Part shown: positions 1 to 11,216 of the stretch, piece by piece | How the letters are laid out: every line of letters starts with the position of its first letter | How positions within the stretch are numbered: position 1 is the first letter of the stretch | DNA from: Magicicada septendecula | Lineage: Eukaryota; Arthropoda; Insecta; Hemiptera; Cicadidae | Direction: 5' to 3' | NCBI GenBank assembly: GCA_034769895.1 | Contig: JAWRYS010000712.1 | Span: 223,121-287,120, forward strand | Length of the DNA: 64,000 nt | Translations under genes and position numbers: made by a program | Notes under the pieces: model-generated | Database searches by the model: none | What the model saw: only the letters and a program-made list of their open reading frames with translations | What the model was told of the DNA's origin: nothing

Positions 1-2380
1 ATTTATACCTAGACCTTGTACATTGTTTGTCTATTGTGTATAATACTTTTTGTTGTGTTCTACATTCATAAAATTTCAGTAAGATTGCTACTTACATCTA
101 GTCTCATTGGTCATGTATGTTTGTTTATTATTGTTTTCATATAAATTTATGTATTTAATGTTTGTCAGAGGTTCTCATAGAGGTATTGAATATTCTAGTT
201 GCCACTGTCAAACTATTTTCCTCTCCTTTATCAAGTTTAAGTGAGTATTTTGTGTAACTTTGATAGTCATCTTGTGTTTTGTTAATCTGGCTATTGTTTG
301 TTTAAATAATATAGATTGTATAATTGTGTTTCTCAATTCATAATGGGTTCATTATGTACTCATTTATCCTATTTTGATTGTTGATTTGAATAATTACTTT
401 TTTCTGCATTTTTCTAATTATTAAATGTGGTTCTGTGTTGCAGATTCTGTTCAGTTGAGGTTATGTGTCTCTTACTGAGTTGACAACAATACTCATCCTA
501 ATTTGTTCATCATCTTGCTTAATTATTATAATTTTGCTATGATATGTTATTACTATTATTTATTACAATATTCTCACTATTTTATACACATTATATACTA
601 TTGGTTTACACATTATTACTTAATTCTTACTTGTTATTGTTGTACATATTATGTGTTTATATTTTGGTTTGGGCAAACTGCCTTGTCTTTCTATAGCAGG
701 TTGTCTTATTCTCAATACATTAATTATTACATTATATGTATGTTTTACTCTCTATTCTTTTGATATTTAAACATATATCTTATTAAGGATTTTATATTCA
801 GTTTCAGTTATTTGAGCAATTATTTCTCTCTTTAATATCAGTACATTTGTGGTCTTTCTATGTTTGTTTTTTGTCATAATCTTGTTTCATAAATCATACA
901 CTAAATTTTTGTGTTGTTTATTTGGGATTTACTATTTATCTTTGTTAACACTTCTTATCTTCCTCTTCCATAAACATTGCACTTTTATTGTTTGTGGTGT
1001 TTACTTGGGGTTGTGTTATTTTAATATTAATCGATGCAATTATATAAGACACTCACTATTATTGTTTGTGGCTACTTATTAGTTTGTCGACACTTGGCTC
1101 TTGGTCGCTTTTCTTCTTCATGTTCTTCCTTGTTGGGGGTATTATAATTCACTTGTTTGGGCATTCTTCACACATGCCTTATTATCTTCCTTGTCATAGT
1201 GTATTCCTCACACTGGGAATGTTATGGTCTTGTCCTCGTTAAATATTCTTTATGGTTTATTATACATTTTTCTTCTCCTTAATTATATACACCTTTCCTC
1301 TTCTTGTATTCGGATTTCTTCTTCTTCTTATATATAGGTTTCTTCACTTATAGGGTATTTTCACTCACTTGTATTATATGTCACATATATGATATTTTGT
1401 CTCACTTGTATAATAAATTGTTTCATTTATTTTATATGTCCCCTCACTTGTATGATCTATTGGGTCCTGGTTGCTAACGTATTTGTTTGGTTTTTATACT
1501 CTCCTCTTCTTATCACATTGATGATGCTTTCAATTATAATTCTTCCTTCTCCTGTGTTGACTTGCTTTGACATTATTTGTATATGGATACATGATTGGTT
1601 TTAATACTTTAGAGGTTTTTTCTCATTTTGGCTTAGACATGTACGTGGTAGATTCTTATTGAAGGTATTGGATATTATTTATATGTAACTACAATTTTGT
1701 TACGTTACATATGCCTTCCTATAAGAATTGATTAATTCTGAATCCTTATACTAATTTCATGAAGAATTTATCAATTGTAGTCCTTTCTTTCATACTGAAT
1801 CTTCTGTTCTTCTCATATCCTTCCATTTTCTTTTATGAATCATATATTATATTTTCTCCTTGTAACCATCTTCCCTAGACTATTTAATTCCCTAATTCCC
1901 TAACACATTTAGCTGGGGCAGTCCAGAGTGGCTCGCTGTGGCATACATTTTCTGCTGGCCGTACTAACATCAAATAAATTCAGAGGTACATCATCTCTGT
2001 TCAAAATACAAATGATTGCTGGAATAATTCTTCAGTCAATTCATCTTATAAAATAAATGTAGTCAATCTTCCGACTAATAATAAACATTCTTGGGATTAC
2101 TTCACGCAGTTGCGGTTTATACATAATTATATTCTTTTCTTCTTGATTCATCTCAACTTAATCTTCATATATTTCTCTAGGATAATTCTGTTTACAGTTC
2201 TTCATTGGTATCTTCTCATGATTCTCTTCTTTAGTATGTTATTTTCATTATTCTTTGGTATCAATTAATCTTTCTTTGGTAATTCACCAAATTCCTAAAT
2301 TCCATTCATTCAAAGGGCAATCTGAATTTTTGTGCAGTATATATTGTAATCTAAAAGATTACGTTATTTGTAATATGTTA
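1..2380. other. T-rich non-coding region, no gene recognised
   Basis: The plus strand is strongly enriched in T and pyrimidine runs. Open frames here encode only Phe/Leu/Tyr/Cys-rich stretches typical of translated T-rich DNA, with no recognisable domain. A loose repetition of CTCACTTGTAT occurs near 1371, 1400 and 1443. Composition resembles the T-rich spacers of the array at 46.6-48.4 kb, but I could not see collinear identity by eye. I infer decayed retroelement-associated spacer DNA. Confidence 0.5.
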
Positions 2381-2382
2381 TG

Positions 2383-2557
2383 CCCCACTGTTGGGTTCGC
2401 GAATTTGTAAAGAAACAGTGAATGCTCAACTAGTGTTGCGGGTTTATCGTTATTTCAGCCCCACGTTATGAGCGTCAATTTGTAACAAATAACAATGTTG
2501 TTACTTATTTAATTAGATGAAGACCAAAAGCTCCACTGTTGAATGCGTCAGTTGTAA
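2383..2557 (-). repeat. Three degenerate LTR-end/primer-site-like modules
   Basis: On the minus strand three modules about 74 bp apart (near 2383-2409, 2457-2485 and 2531-2557) each read TTACAA followed by a TGGCGC-like core and an AACAGTGGGGC-like tail. This is the layout of an LTR end (TTACA) followed by a primer-binding site, and resembles the DNA next to LTR A (34000-34013) and LTR B (45180-45202). The copies are diverged. No LTR body was recognised around them. Calling them LTR/primer-site relics is inference. Confidence 0.4.
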
Positions 2558-2984
2558 TATTTTACTTTAGATGAGATCTCATGCAAATCAATGTTAATTT
2601 ATTTATAAAGAAAATTATATATTATGTGGTTGATATTATTCGGTTCTTGATAATAGATCTGTATTAAATAGTTATAAAGTGTTTTACAAGAGAAAAACGC
2701 TATATTCCAGTTATTATAGTGAATAATTCAATATTTTTCACCAACCCTAGTCAGTATGTATTATCTAAATTGGAAAGAGAAAAGAGCGGAGAGCGTAAGT
2801 TAGTTCTCTATTCTCCCGTATTCACCAGCTGTCAACAGGCGAGCGCTGTAGTTGGCTATTGACCCGTTATTATAGGTTAAGTCGTTCTACTTGATGCGTT
2901 TCTCACGTTCCTTTCTCTGTAAATTACACCTTATTCAAAATACACTAATTATTCTACAAATAACACAAAATCGTCAAATTCAAC
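2558..2984. other. AT-rich stretch left of the BEL/Pao fragment
   Basis: No coding potential or RNA gene is seen. The stretch abuts the truncated C-terminus of the BEL/Pao integrase: homology to the family stops near 2985. It may be the remainder of an LTR or unrelated flanking DNA, since no matching sequence is present on the other side of the element. Confidence 0.4.
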
Positions 2985-4148
2985 CAGAAAGTGACCAGGC
3001 GTTAGAGCCTGGCAATCACTTGGATCTGAAGATAGGGCAGTTAAATGACGGGAATTTAAGATTGCTTCTATACGAATACATAACGATGAAAATTCTGCTA
3101 CAGTCAACGACCTGGTCCCAATCATGCGTTTCATATGAAACTTAGCCGACTGGACAGCCCGTTCCCACAAGCCACCCTGATGAGGGGCAGACGGAGGGAT
3201 AAATTTAAAATCAATATTGTTATCGACAGCAAAAGCTGTTATCTGAGCTGACATGTCAGGATTAGAAAGAACATTTTTTAGCTCCCGTTTAAGTTCAGAG
3301 CGCGACCCCACAAAATTCCTGCCACAATCCGAATACAGTGTTTGAGGAGCTCCACGACAACTAATAAATCGCCTCAACACATCAATAAACTGTGAAGTAG
3401 AAAGATCCATAGCTACTTCAAAGTGAACTGGTTTAGTGGCTAAGCAGATGAAAATACATAGGTAAGTTTTGACTATAGGCGCCTTCCGAACAGCGTAAGC
3501 CCGTACCAAAAAAGGGCCAGCACAATCCATGCCGGAAGAATAAAATGGAGGTGCTGGATTAACCCTAGGGATTGGCAGATCCCCAATTAACGGATTGGTG
3601 GGACGAGGACGCGCCCTGAAACAAGGAAGACATTTCCAAATTATGGTTCTTATGACCTGACGTGCGGACAAAATCCAATAATTTTGAGCCAGCTGAAATT
3701 GAACTTGCAAAGGACCAGCATGACCTAACCACACATGGGTGTGCTGAATTAGCAACCCGACTAGATGGTGATGCTTGGGCAGTAAAACCGGAAAACGATT
3801 TCTAGCTACCGTAGAGTTGGTCAAGCGACCGCGTACTCGAATGAGGCCAAAATCATCAATAAACGGGACCAGGCGCTGAATGCGGACCGGGAGCCGCTTA
3901 CCTAAACGAACAGCCGCGAGCTCCTGTCCAAACACGCTGAGCTGAATGTAGCGTAAAATATAGTTAACAGCTAACCTCTTCCAACCCACGGCTGTGGAAG
4001 GCTCAACCCCCGAAGGCATAGCCCACCTTAAGATAACTGAGGTTACCCCCACCACTAAGGGCCACGAGGACAAGTGATCGAACAATTCCACCCGGGGCTC
4101 CTGAGGAAGAAACGAAGAGACCTTGGTCTCCAAGGCAACATCTTGCAC
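2949..4148 (-). pseudogene. BEL/Pao integrase, C-terminally truncated
   Basis: About 400 codons are in a different frame from the RT; a one-base indel near 4165-4175 separates them, so the apparent GTG start at 4148 is not biological. An HHCC-like zinc domain (HHHLVGLLIQ, then CLPCFRARP) precedes the catalytic core, which has Asp in YSSGMDCAGPF, Asp in LYSDCGRNFVG (Cys where Asn or Gly is usual) and Glu in GGLWERAVQSAK. Homology ends at TPGHFLV near 2985; the remaining residues and the TAA at 2949 come from foreign sequence. The usual C-terminal domain after GHFL is missing. Confidence 0.85.
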
Positions 4149-4216
4149 GTCGTGATTCGGTCGAAATTAATAGGGGGCCAGTGCACAGAATCAAGCTTTA
4201 GCCAATCTGGCCCTGA

Positions 4217-5809
4217 TCACCACAATGTCGACGACTGCAGGCTGGTGATTGAAGTACCTCTAGAGGCCAAATCAGCGGGGTTAGAAACACCATGAACATG
4301 ACGCCAAGACTTAGTATTGGTCCACTCGGTAATGGCAGCCACCCGATTAGCAATAAACGTTTTTAATTTAAAAGTAGGCATATTCAGCCAATCCAAAACA
4401 ATCGTCGAATCTGTCCATAAGAAAATTTGACTCATTTGAAAACATGAAGAGAATAAGCCAACATAATGACAAACTACTTTGGCTAAAAGATAAGCTCCCA
4501 ACAACTCCAAACGTGGGATTGATAAAGTTTTAAGAGGTGCCACTCTAGTTTTAGAAGACACCAACGAAACCACCGGAGGACCAGAGTCAGTATAAATGGA
4601 CAGGTAAAGGACTGCCCCGTAACCCAACTGGGAAGCATCACAGAAACCATGTAATATAACCTTTTCAATACGCCCACCTTTAGGGACGAATGGCCGAGAA
4701 ATAGTGATTACCGAAAGATGATTCAGAGAGGACAGGAATTGACTCCAATAATCATTTAAGTCATCATTGAGAGGAGCATCCCATTCCAAGCCCTCAGCCC
4801 AGAGTTTTTGGAAAAAGGCCCTAGCCCTGAAAATCACTGGCGAAAGCCAACCACATGGGTCAAATAATTGTGCCATCTGGGATAACACGGCACGTTTGGT
4901 GAATTGTACCTGAGCATTACTGCAACAGGCCAAAGGAGGAAATGAGAAGCAATCGGTTGAATGGTCCCAACTCAAACCTAGAATATCCTTAGAAACGACG
5001 GAATCACTCTGAGCGGCTGATTCAGCCAGGCAGTCAGGTTGATTAGTACACCATTTTTTCAAATTGAAACCTCCTGATGATAACAACAGGATTAATTCCT
5101 GTTGTAATTTGCAAAGCTCTGGTTTTGAGTCAGCACCAGCAGCAATATGATCAACAAAAATATTACGGCTAAGTACCGCCGCTCCCGCAGGAAAATTAAC
5201 TGCCTCATCCTTAGCCAGCCGCTGCAAGGTTCGCAACGCCTGAAAAGGGGCGCAAGCCAGCCCGTAAGTAACGGTACGCAAAGTGAAAACCCTTAGTGGG
5301 GCGGTAACCTCCTCACGCCATAAAATACATAGGTACGCCGAGTCATCAGGATGCATGGCAATTTGGCGATACATCTGTTCTATGTCGCACGTGAAGACAT
5401 GGCTAAAACGCCGAAACAAAGTCAAAACATCGGACAGTAAGGTCTACAACTTAGGGCCGACACATAACACGCCATTTAAGGAAATCCCGGAGGACGTCTT
5501 CATGCTGGCGTCAAACACCACTCTTATTTTTTAAGTATCGCCTCCAACCTTAAAGATACCATGATGTGGGATGAAATATTTTGGAAAATTGGGGTCAGAC
5601 ACCAGCGACATATGCCCCTGAGCAACATAATCAGTTATAAACTGCACATACTGGCTCTTAAACTGATTGTTAGACGCAAATTTCTTTTCTAATGCGAAAA
5701 ACCGAGACATAGCTCCCTTAAGGGAATTTCCCAAAGTGTGAGAAGAGTTTTTGAAAAACGGCAAGCGCACCTGGTAACGACCCGACGGCAACCGACTTGT
5801 TGACTCCAT
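4217..5809 (-). pseudogene. BEL/Pao reverse transcriptase/RNase H with internal stops
   Basis: One frame is interrupted by TAA (5531-5533) and TAG (5444-5446); the codons between and around them are all RT-like (GRYQVRLPF, KIRVVFDAS, FTCDIEQMYRQI). The first catalytic Asp is present in FTCDIEQM, but the YVDD box reads FVDH (near 5150-5160), so the second Asp of the pair is lost. RNase H-like motifs follow (FCDASQLGYGAVLYL, IPRLELLGAYLLA, LWTDSTIVLDWL). The frame ends at TGA 4217-4219 within a tryptophan pair conserved in the family, so this stop is also a mutation. The enzyme would copy the element RNA into DNA; this copy cannot. Confidence 0.88.
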
Positions 5810-5818
5810 ATAAAACTT

Positions 5819-6724
5819 TTAAGCAAAGTGATACTCTTCAGATAACTGGTGGGGCAAAGCTGGAGGCTCTTCGACCTCCCAAAACCGATGAACTTGCTCA
5901 AGTAGGTTGGTTGTATCAGTTGATAATGTTGTGACTGAAGGATAAAAGTGGTGGAAATGACAGTGAAGCTGATGCGCAGACACCAGATCCAAAGGAAGGC
6001 CAGTAAGACTGCTAGCACAAGTCAATGCACAATTAAGTGAAATTGGGGCTCTACCCATAATCACAAACCCAAAACGTGTCCTAACTGCAACAGGCAAACC
6101 TGCACCCAAAGGAATAGTCTCTCCCATAAGAATAGCCGCTACAATATCGGCTCCAAACAACGCATCAATTGGGGCTGCTACATCGAAGGTAGGGTCAGCT
6201 ACCAAAAGGTCTTTTGTAGCCTGCTTAACTTCAGGCAACACCTGGAACCTAGCTGAGTCCGACGAGATCTTAGAAAGAATTATAAAAGCATGGTTAGACG
6301 CCACAACCTCGCGTTTTAAAGTTTCCAAGGACAGATGGCACACCTTTTTTGCTTTGGTGGCAATATCACCTACCCCATTGACACTTACTGAAGCGTCAAA
6401 ACAAGCACACTTTAAGCGAGATGCACACGCTTCAGTTATGAAAGAAGCATGGGACGCGCTATCCAGGATGGCCCTAACTACAATATAACCACCACTGGGA
6501 GACGACAAGACTGCTAGACAGGTGGCTAACAGAACCCCTGCAGGATGGGGCAGAGACACGGTCAGAGTAGTGCTAGACAGATCAACTTGGTCAACAAGCG
6601 ATGACCCCGAAACCTTGAATTCAGCTGTGTCAGAAATCTGTGAACGAGACAGAGACGGACGGGCATTTTTGAAATGAAGTAAAGTGTGGCGGTACTTAGA
6701 GCCACACGTTTTGCACCAGCCCAA
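5819..6724 (-). pseudogene. BEL/Pao zinc knuckle and aspartic protease segment of pol
   Basis: About 300 codons continue the second zinc knuckle of gag (CKTCGSKYRHTLLH at the start) into a DUF1758-like retropepsin that would process the polyprotein. The expected catalytic LDSGS appears as LDSAS near residue 87 (RAILDSASHASF), a Gly-to-Ala change that probably abolishes activity. The frame ends at TAA 5819-5821, but the following codons in the same frame continue into the RT region, so the stop is a nonsense mutation. No genuine start codon is needed; this is an internal part of pol. Confidence 0.8.
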
Positions 6725-7884
6725 ATGTTTATGTTGGAGGCACGAAAGACAACATTTTTTATTTTTAAGACTTTGAAGTCCTTACTCAGCCACGCCGGAC
6801 ACTTGAGAAGCACATGGGTCCGGGAATCGCAATGAAGGCAACGTGAACTAGATGCATCCCGTTGCGTAACCTCCGCAGATAACGTAGACACAGCAAGAGG
6901 AGTAGCCTTAGAAAAGGAAACCTTCTGGGTTTTCTGGTGGCTAGTGCTAGGAAGAGCAGGTAAAGACGATTCCAAAGATGCCTGTTCTTTCTGTTCCGCC
7001 ATAGCGGTTAAAAATGTCATAATTTCTGTTAGGGCAGGGAGATTCTCTTTGTCCGTAACAGACGCCTCAAAGCGTTCACGCAATGATAGATCCAGCCTAG
7101 ACAATACAAAAGACGCATATATTGCTTGATATATATCAGCAATGTTTAGAGCTGACAACGCTGAAAAGTTAGCATTGAAGCTGTCCACCAATTTTCTAAT
7201 AGACGCAGCTGATCGCATAGAAGCGGCTGGTAACTGAAGCAGATTGGTACAATAAACCCGGGCGGCCAAACGAGGATTGTGATAATAACGGTTTTTAAGA
7301 GTTGACAGTGCAAGCGGATAACTATCGTCAACTATGGGAAGCGCGGCAACCTTCTCATAAGCCTCACCCTTAAGATGAGTCAGTAAATATAACAATTTCT
7401 GCTTTAGAGTGAGGGCAGGACTTTCGTCCACCAATGTGGTGAACTTTGACCAAAACTCGGACCAACATTTGGCCTGACCATCAAAACAAGGTAAAGAAAG
7501 CTTCGGCAACTCATGAACGAGAACACCTGAGTGCCCGCCACTTGCCGATGAAAACCGACCGGAACCAACCGGTATCTCTGGTTTTGTTAGTTTGGACGCT
7601 AAAATGCTACCCTGGACATAAATATCCTTAATTTGAGCTACCACCGAAAAAATGTGGTCCTCGTCCAATCCCTGGGGCAATGACTCGGCCGATAGGTAAG
7701 GATCTACCTTACCTAGAAGGTCCTGATATTCTTCGGACAACCTGGAGGCCAAAATACCGGCCTCATGCTGATCCACGGCTCTCAATTGCGGCAACCCTTC
7801 CAACTTATTTATTAAATGTTGCAACGCAAGTATTCCCACCGAAGTGGTCCGGTCAAAAGCTGCCAGCGACAATTTAGCAGGCAT
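6562..7884 (-). pseudogene. BEL/Pao gag-like protein (DUF1759-type) with zinc knuckle
   Basis: The 440-codon frame starts at an ATG at 7884. It resembles the gag of BEL/Pao elements, which coats the element RNA in virus-like particles. The middle third (roughly residues 130-300) has the DUF1759-type signature, with a PKLSLPCFDG entry and WSEFWSKF, and residues about 354-367 form a CLHCDSRTHVLLKC zinc knuckle. The second Cys-rich segment (CCLSCLQHKH, then CKTCGSKYRH) lies in the -1 frame relative to this one. The frame change falls at the A-run 6754-6760, so the last 60 or so residues are probably out-of-frame translation. Either a one-base deletion or a -1 frameshift at A AAA AAT explains this. 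Confidence 0.8.
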
Positions 7885-8049
7885 ACTGAATTAAAAAATA
7901 TCGCGCAACCGACAACCACCCTCAATGAGAAAATTAGAAATTGAACAATAATCACGACCCGACCTAGCCTAACAGTGATCGAGATAACTAAGCGTCTGAC
8001 ACAACTACTTTTCATAAACAATACCGAGCAAGATAAATACAAAATTAAT

Positions 8050-8240
8050 ACACAGTCACGGTGTTAAATTATGTGTGGTGTTTTTGTGTTTGTGTTTTAA
8101 CTAGTTGACAACCCCTTTTGGGTGAATTTGATGTTTTTATAGTATTGAAACCTGATGATGAGAATTTATTCTCGAAACGCGTCGTTTAAGAAAAAACCAA
8201 ATAAGTCACAAGACGGAAGTTAATACAGGTAATTGCCTAA
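8050..8240 (+). mobile_element. PLE-like terminus carrying hammerhead motif 1
   Basis: This is a short fragment in plus orientation. It carries a hammerhead-like core (8144-8192), followed by AATAAGTCACAAGACGGAAG near 8200, which aligns loosely with the GTAAGTTCACAAGTGAAAG module downstream of the other hammerhead motifs in this window. It abuts the BEL/Pao gag side. Assignment to a Penelope-like element is by analogy with the other termini; no PLE coding sequence is attached. Confidence 0.5.
8144..8192 (+). ncRNA. Hammerhead-ribozyme-like motif 1
   Basis: Core CTGATGA (8152-8158) is followed by a 5-bp stem II (GAGAA/TTCTC) with a TTTA loop, then GAAA (8174-8177) and CGCGTC, so the predicted cleavage is after C8183. 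Stem I can form from GAAAC before the core and GTTT after the cleavage site. One extra base (T8159) lies between the core A and stem II. Stem III is the palindrome CGCG, as in minimal hammerheads reported from PLE retroelements, where dimers are thought to be active. Confidence 0.65.
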
Positions 8241-8299
8241 TATTAATTCTAAATATATGAGTGTAAAGCTTCACTTCATACACTCACATGTTGACTTTT

Positions 8300-8510
8300 T
8301 CCCTGCGAACCTCGGCGATGTCAGTGAAGAACAAGGCAACGTTTCCACCAGGATATCAAGGACATGGAAAAGAGATACCAGGGAAGGTGGAATGCCAACA
8401 TGATGGCCGACTACTGTTTTATGCTAAAAAGAGACGGGCACTGGTGAAGGGAGACAATCACGGAAGAGAAGTTTCAACCCACGTTAGAAAGATCTTGAAG
8501 CAGTGAATCA
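8300..8510 (+). pseudogene. Fragment with conserved-looking peptide, unidentified
   Basis: A plus-strand frame from about 8345 reads through a basic and aromatic segment that includes RYQGRWNANMMADYCFMLKR and ends at a TGA near 8445. The density of W, Y, C and M in a codon-like arrangement makes this look like a remnant of a real protein tail, and it has the feel of a transposon-associated peptide that I could not place. Another frame is open across 8288-8506 but looks like a shadow. No start codon or intact gene is claimed. Confidence 0.3.
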
Positions 8511-8559
8511 GCGAAGAAGAGGAATTAAATTGTCGTATATGTGTTGTGTTTTCGTAATA

Positions 8560-10507
8560 ATTATAACATTTTTAAGTGAGTGTATACCATTGTCTACTGC
8601 ACCGCCATGTGTTGTGATTTTATGCAGGATTAAAACATAAACAATTTTGAAATCACAATCAAATAATAATAATTTTCCCTGTTCACAAAATTCGATTTTT
8701 TAAAACTTCGAAATTGAATTGTATAAAAACCTTACGTGATACAGAAAAGCTAAAAGCAGATTTGAAATCAGCATGAAAAATACTTTTAAAATCACCTTAC
8801 AGTCTTAAAATATCGTACCAAAAGTTTTAAAATGTTGCATAGTGTAATTAATATTGTTCAGCTGAATGCAGCATTTATATATAATAAGGTATTCTTTTTA
8901 ATCAATTAATCATGCTCAAATTAGAAATTAAGAATAATTAAACAAATATTAGGAAAAAGTTATTAGTCGGATCTGCAACCTTTAGGAGACGATGAATGTA
9001 AATAATGCACTAGTAAGTTTAAAATAAAGAAATGTTAATGAAAACTATGACCAAACTGGCATCAAGCCATGTCAAAATAAAGATAAATAAATAAGCTTTA
9101 CAATGATAGTAATAGAACCCGAATTGGAATTCTAATAACTGAGATATAAACGTTAGCATCATAAATTTGGTGAATCTTGAATAAATACGAAGAAATAATA
9201 ACACAAACGAGACTGACGCTCAAAATACAAATATGTAATGCCTATAAATAGAATTACGTCATCATGACATAATTTCAGATCAATCACGGACGACTTTAGA
9301 AGCGTGCCGACAGCGCCAAGCAGGATTCTAAAAATGTATATAAACGATTGGAATATTGTAAACAGAGGAGCATTTTGTCTAAATTCACTCAACTAACAAC
9401 AACAAATCCAGGCCAACTTATCATTCAAAATTTAATAATCAACGAGAAGGAAGAAGTATAATTCAATTAGTGCATCGACAATAGTAGTGAAACTTTTACA
9501 AGAAGTGCGTGTAAAGAACGAGGTTAAGTACAATACATAACCAAGGCAATAGCCTATCAAGAAGAAAATAAAATCGTTCATGTGCGAAATTAAGTGAAGT
9601 GTAACCACGATCATTGAATCAGATCGTTAGAAGTGTTAATAATTAATCATTACGATTAATCACCAGGGAGTACGGTGCAAATACTTACATTGTTTACATT
9701 TTTAGCTATTAACAATATAGTATAATACACATGTGTACTGACGCAAGAAACAATAATACAATAAGTAATCAACACTGTTTTAAAGTTATTTAGAGGAATT
9801 AACATATTCCGACGTAAGATTTCATGTGTTAACGTTCTTATAACTAACCTAAACTGGTTAAGAATAATCGAACTTTTCGTTTATCAGTTTTCAATAACTA
9901 AAGGTGTCTAACCTAACAATATATCATAAGAGCATTGTAACTTTAAAATGTACGTAGTTCGCTTTTATATTCTAATCATATGACTTTAAGTTTTATTGTG
10001 TAATTCATAGGGAAGTTCTTTTAGAAGGACAGACGGGTGTATTGTAAACTAGTAATTAGTAAATAAAAGTTTTACTGTTGGTATGAATATTCCTGTCTAC
10101 GGTGGGCTGATGTACTGTGATTTCATCTCCGGCTCCTTTGCATACAGGACCATTTGGATGAATCATAGTGTGGTTCGCTCTCATCGTGATTGATTGATTA
10201 ACACTTTTAATCACTTCACTGTAACAAAGTATATCCGGCTTCTTCCGATATTTACTTTAGTGCAAGTACCGTTCACTAGTTTACAACGGTTACTCTTGTT
10301 ACGTTAGTGTACACTTCGCAAACGACTTATTCCATTTCAATAGTTTATATCGTTAACAACACATGAAACGGTCCGATTTTTTTGTTTTTACGAGTTACAA
10401 ACTAATAAATCTCTAGTTCTCACTCTCTCGATATTTACTTACGTTACACAAACTGTTCGTTTATTTTGACTCTACGAAAATTTAGAATAGATTTCTAAAT
10501 TTTCACA
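8560..10507. other. AT-rich non-coding stretch
   Basis: I see no recognisable coding region, RNA gene or repeat. Open frames are short and compositionally random. The stretch lies between the PLE-like terminus and the palindromic PLE insertion and may be old, unrecognisable repeat DNA. Confidence 0.5.
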
Positions 10508-10564
10508 AACTATTTACTTATTAATATTGGTTATTAAACTTTCACTTGTGAAATTACTTTGCTT

Positions 10565-10611
10565 CCTCCCATATGCGTTTCGGTGTGATGTGCGCCTTCG
10601 TCAGCGGTGTG
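10565..10611 (-). ncRNA. Hammerhead-like motif 2 (left palindrome arm)
   Basis: On the minus strand: core CTGACGA (10598-10604), an extra A, then stem II GGCG pairing with CACC (one mismatch), then GAAA (10578-10581) and CGCATA. Stem I is weak: CCG before the core faces TGG after the cleavage site. It is the diverged partner of motif 3 and probably less active. Confidence 0.5.
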
Positions 10612-10761
10612 AGACAGACTGTCAGTAACTTGTAACTTTTTTTTTGTTGGTAGGTTGAGTGGCGGGTGGAAGGGAATTGGCGCGGGGGATCCAATTCTCT
10701 TCCAACCCCCCACTCAACCTATCAACAAACAAGCCGTTACAAGTTACTGACAGTCTGTCTC

Positions 10762-10808
10762 ACACCGCTGACGAAGGCGCAAATCACGCCGAAACGCGTA
10801 CGGGAGGA
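10762..10808 (+). ncRNA. Hammerhead-like motif 3 (right palindrome arm)
   Basis: Core CTGACGA (10768-10774), an extra A, stem II GGCG/CGCC around a CAAATCA loop, GAAA (10791-10794), then CGCGTA with predicted cleavage after A10800. Stem I: CCG before the core pairs with CGG after the cleavage site. A GTAAGT lies a few bases downstream (near 10815). Confidence 0.6.
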
Positions 10809-10902
10809 AACAAAGTAAGTTCACAAGTGAAAGTTTAATAACCAATATTAATTTAGTGCTTTAAAAAAAGAAGATGAACTATCAAAACAACTATTTACTT
10901 AT

Positions 10903-11216
10903 GTTGACTTTACGGAATTTTTAAGTAAACTCTCTGAACTTCCATCCTAAACTCCACGAAAATTTACCACAGACTCTCCGATTTTAAGTAGAGACTCCTT
11001 TAAAATTTACAACAGACTCCCTGATCGCGCCTCAGTTAATTGTATATATTCAATACATATAATTCCCCACTAGTTTCCTAATTTTCACTTTGCTCCGTTT
11101 TAATTGGTCCTTCTTTCTTTTCTTCTAGGAAATTTCACTCCTGGAAACCCGCCTACTTTTAAAGCTGTTTTCTGATAGGACAAGTTCGTTCCCTCTTTAT
11201 TTATTTCTCTTGGTTC
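10903..11216. other. Non-coding stretch, nothing recognised
   Basis: This is AT-rich DNA between the palindromic insertion and the 125-bp tandem repeat. There is a weak local repetition of AACAGACTC/GAGACTC-type words (10960-11015), but no gene or RNA. Confidence 0.4.

Larger units (their letters stand above)
2949..7884 (-). mobile_element. Decayed BEL/Pao LTR retrotransposon (internal region, LTRs not found)
   Basis: The order on the minus strand is gag (with zinc knuckles), protease, reverse transcriptase/RNase H and integrase, the BEL/Pao layout. The copy is dead. It has in-frame stops at 5819-5821 (TAA), 5531-5533 (TAA), 5444-5446 (TAG) and 4217-4219 (TGA), frame changes near 6754-6760 and 4165-4175, a VDH in place of VDD in the RT, and a truncated integrase C-terminus near 2985. 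No LTR pair was found: on the upstream side a PLE terminus begins by about 8050, and on the other side the sequence switches at about 2985. Confidence 0.9.
10522..10888. mobile_element. Short palindromic PLE insertion with 14-bp target duplication
   Basis: The 367-bp insertion is flanked by the direct repeat AACTATTTACTTAT (10508-10521 and 10889-10902). Most of it is an inverted repeat, with arms about 10522-10680 and 10690-10850 and only a few bases of spacer. Each arm is a PLE terminus carrying GTGAAAGTTTAATAACC, a GTAAGT-like module and a hammerhead motif. The arms diverge by point changes, so they are not a sequencing fold-back. No coding capacity is present. Confidence 0.75.

Noticed and set aside
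503..1604. Several hydrophobic open frames of 70-86 codons
   Set aside because: Translations of T-rich DNA (Phe, Leu, Tyr, Cys) without domain, start context or conservation.
10100..10150. Hammerhead-like GGGCTGATGTACTG
   Set aside because: CTGATGT lacks the conserved A of CTGANGA and no GAAA with a stem follows.
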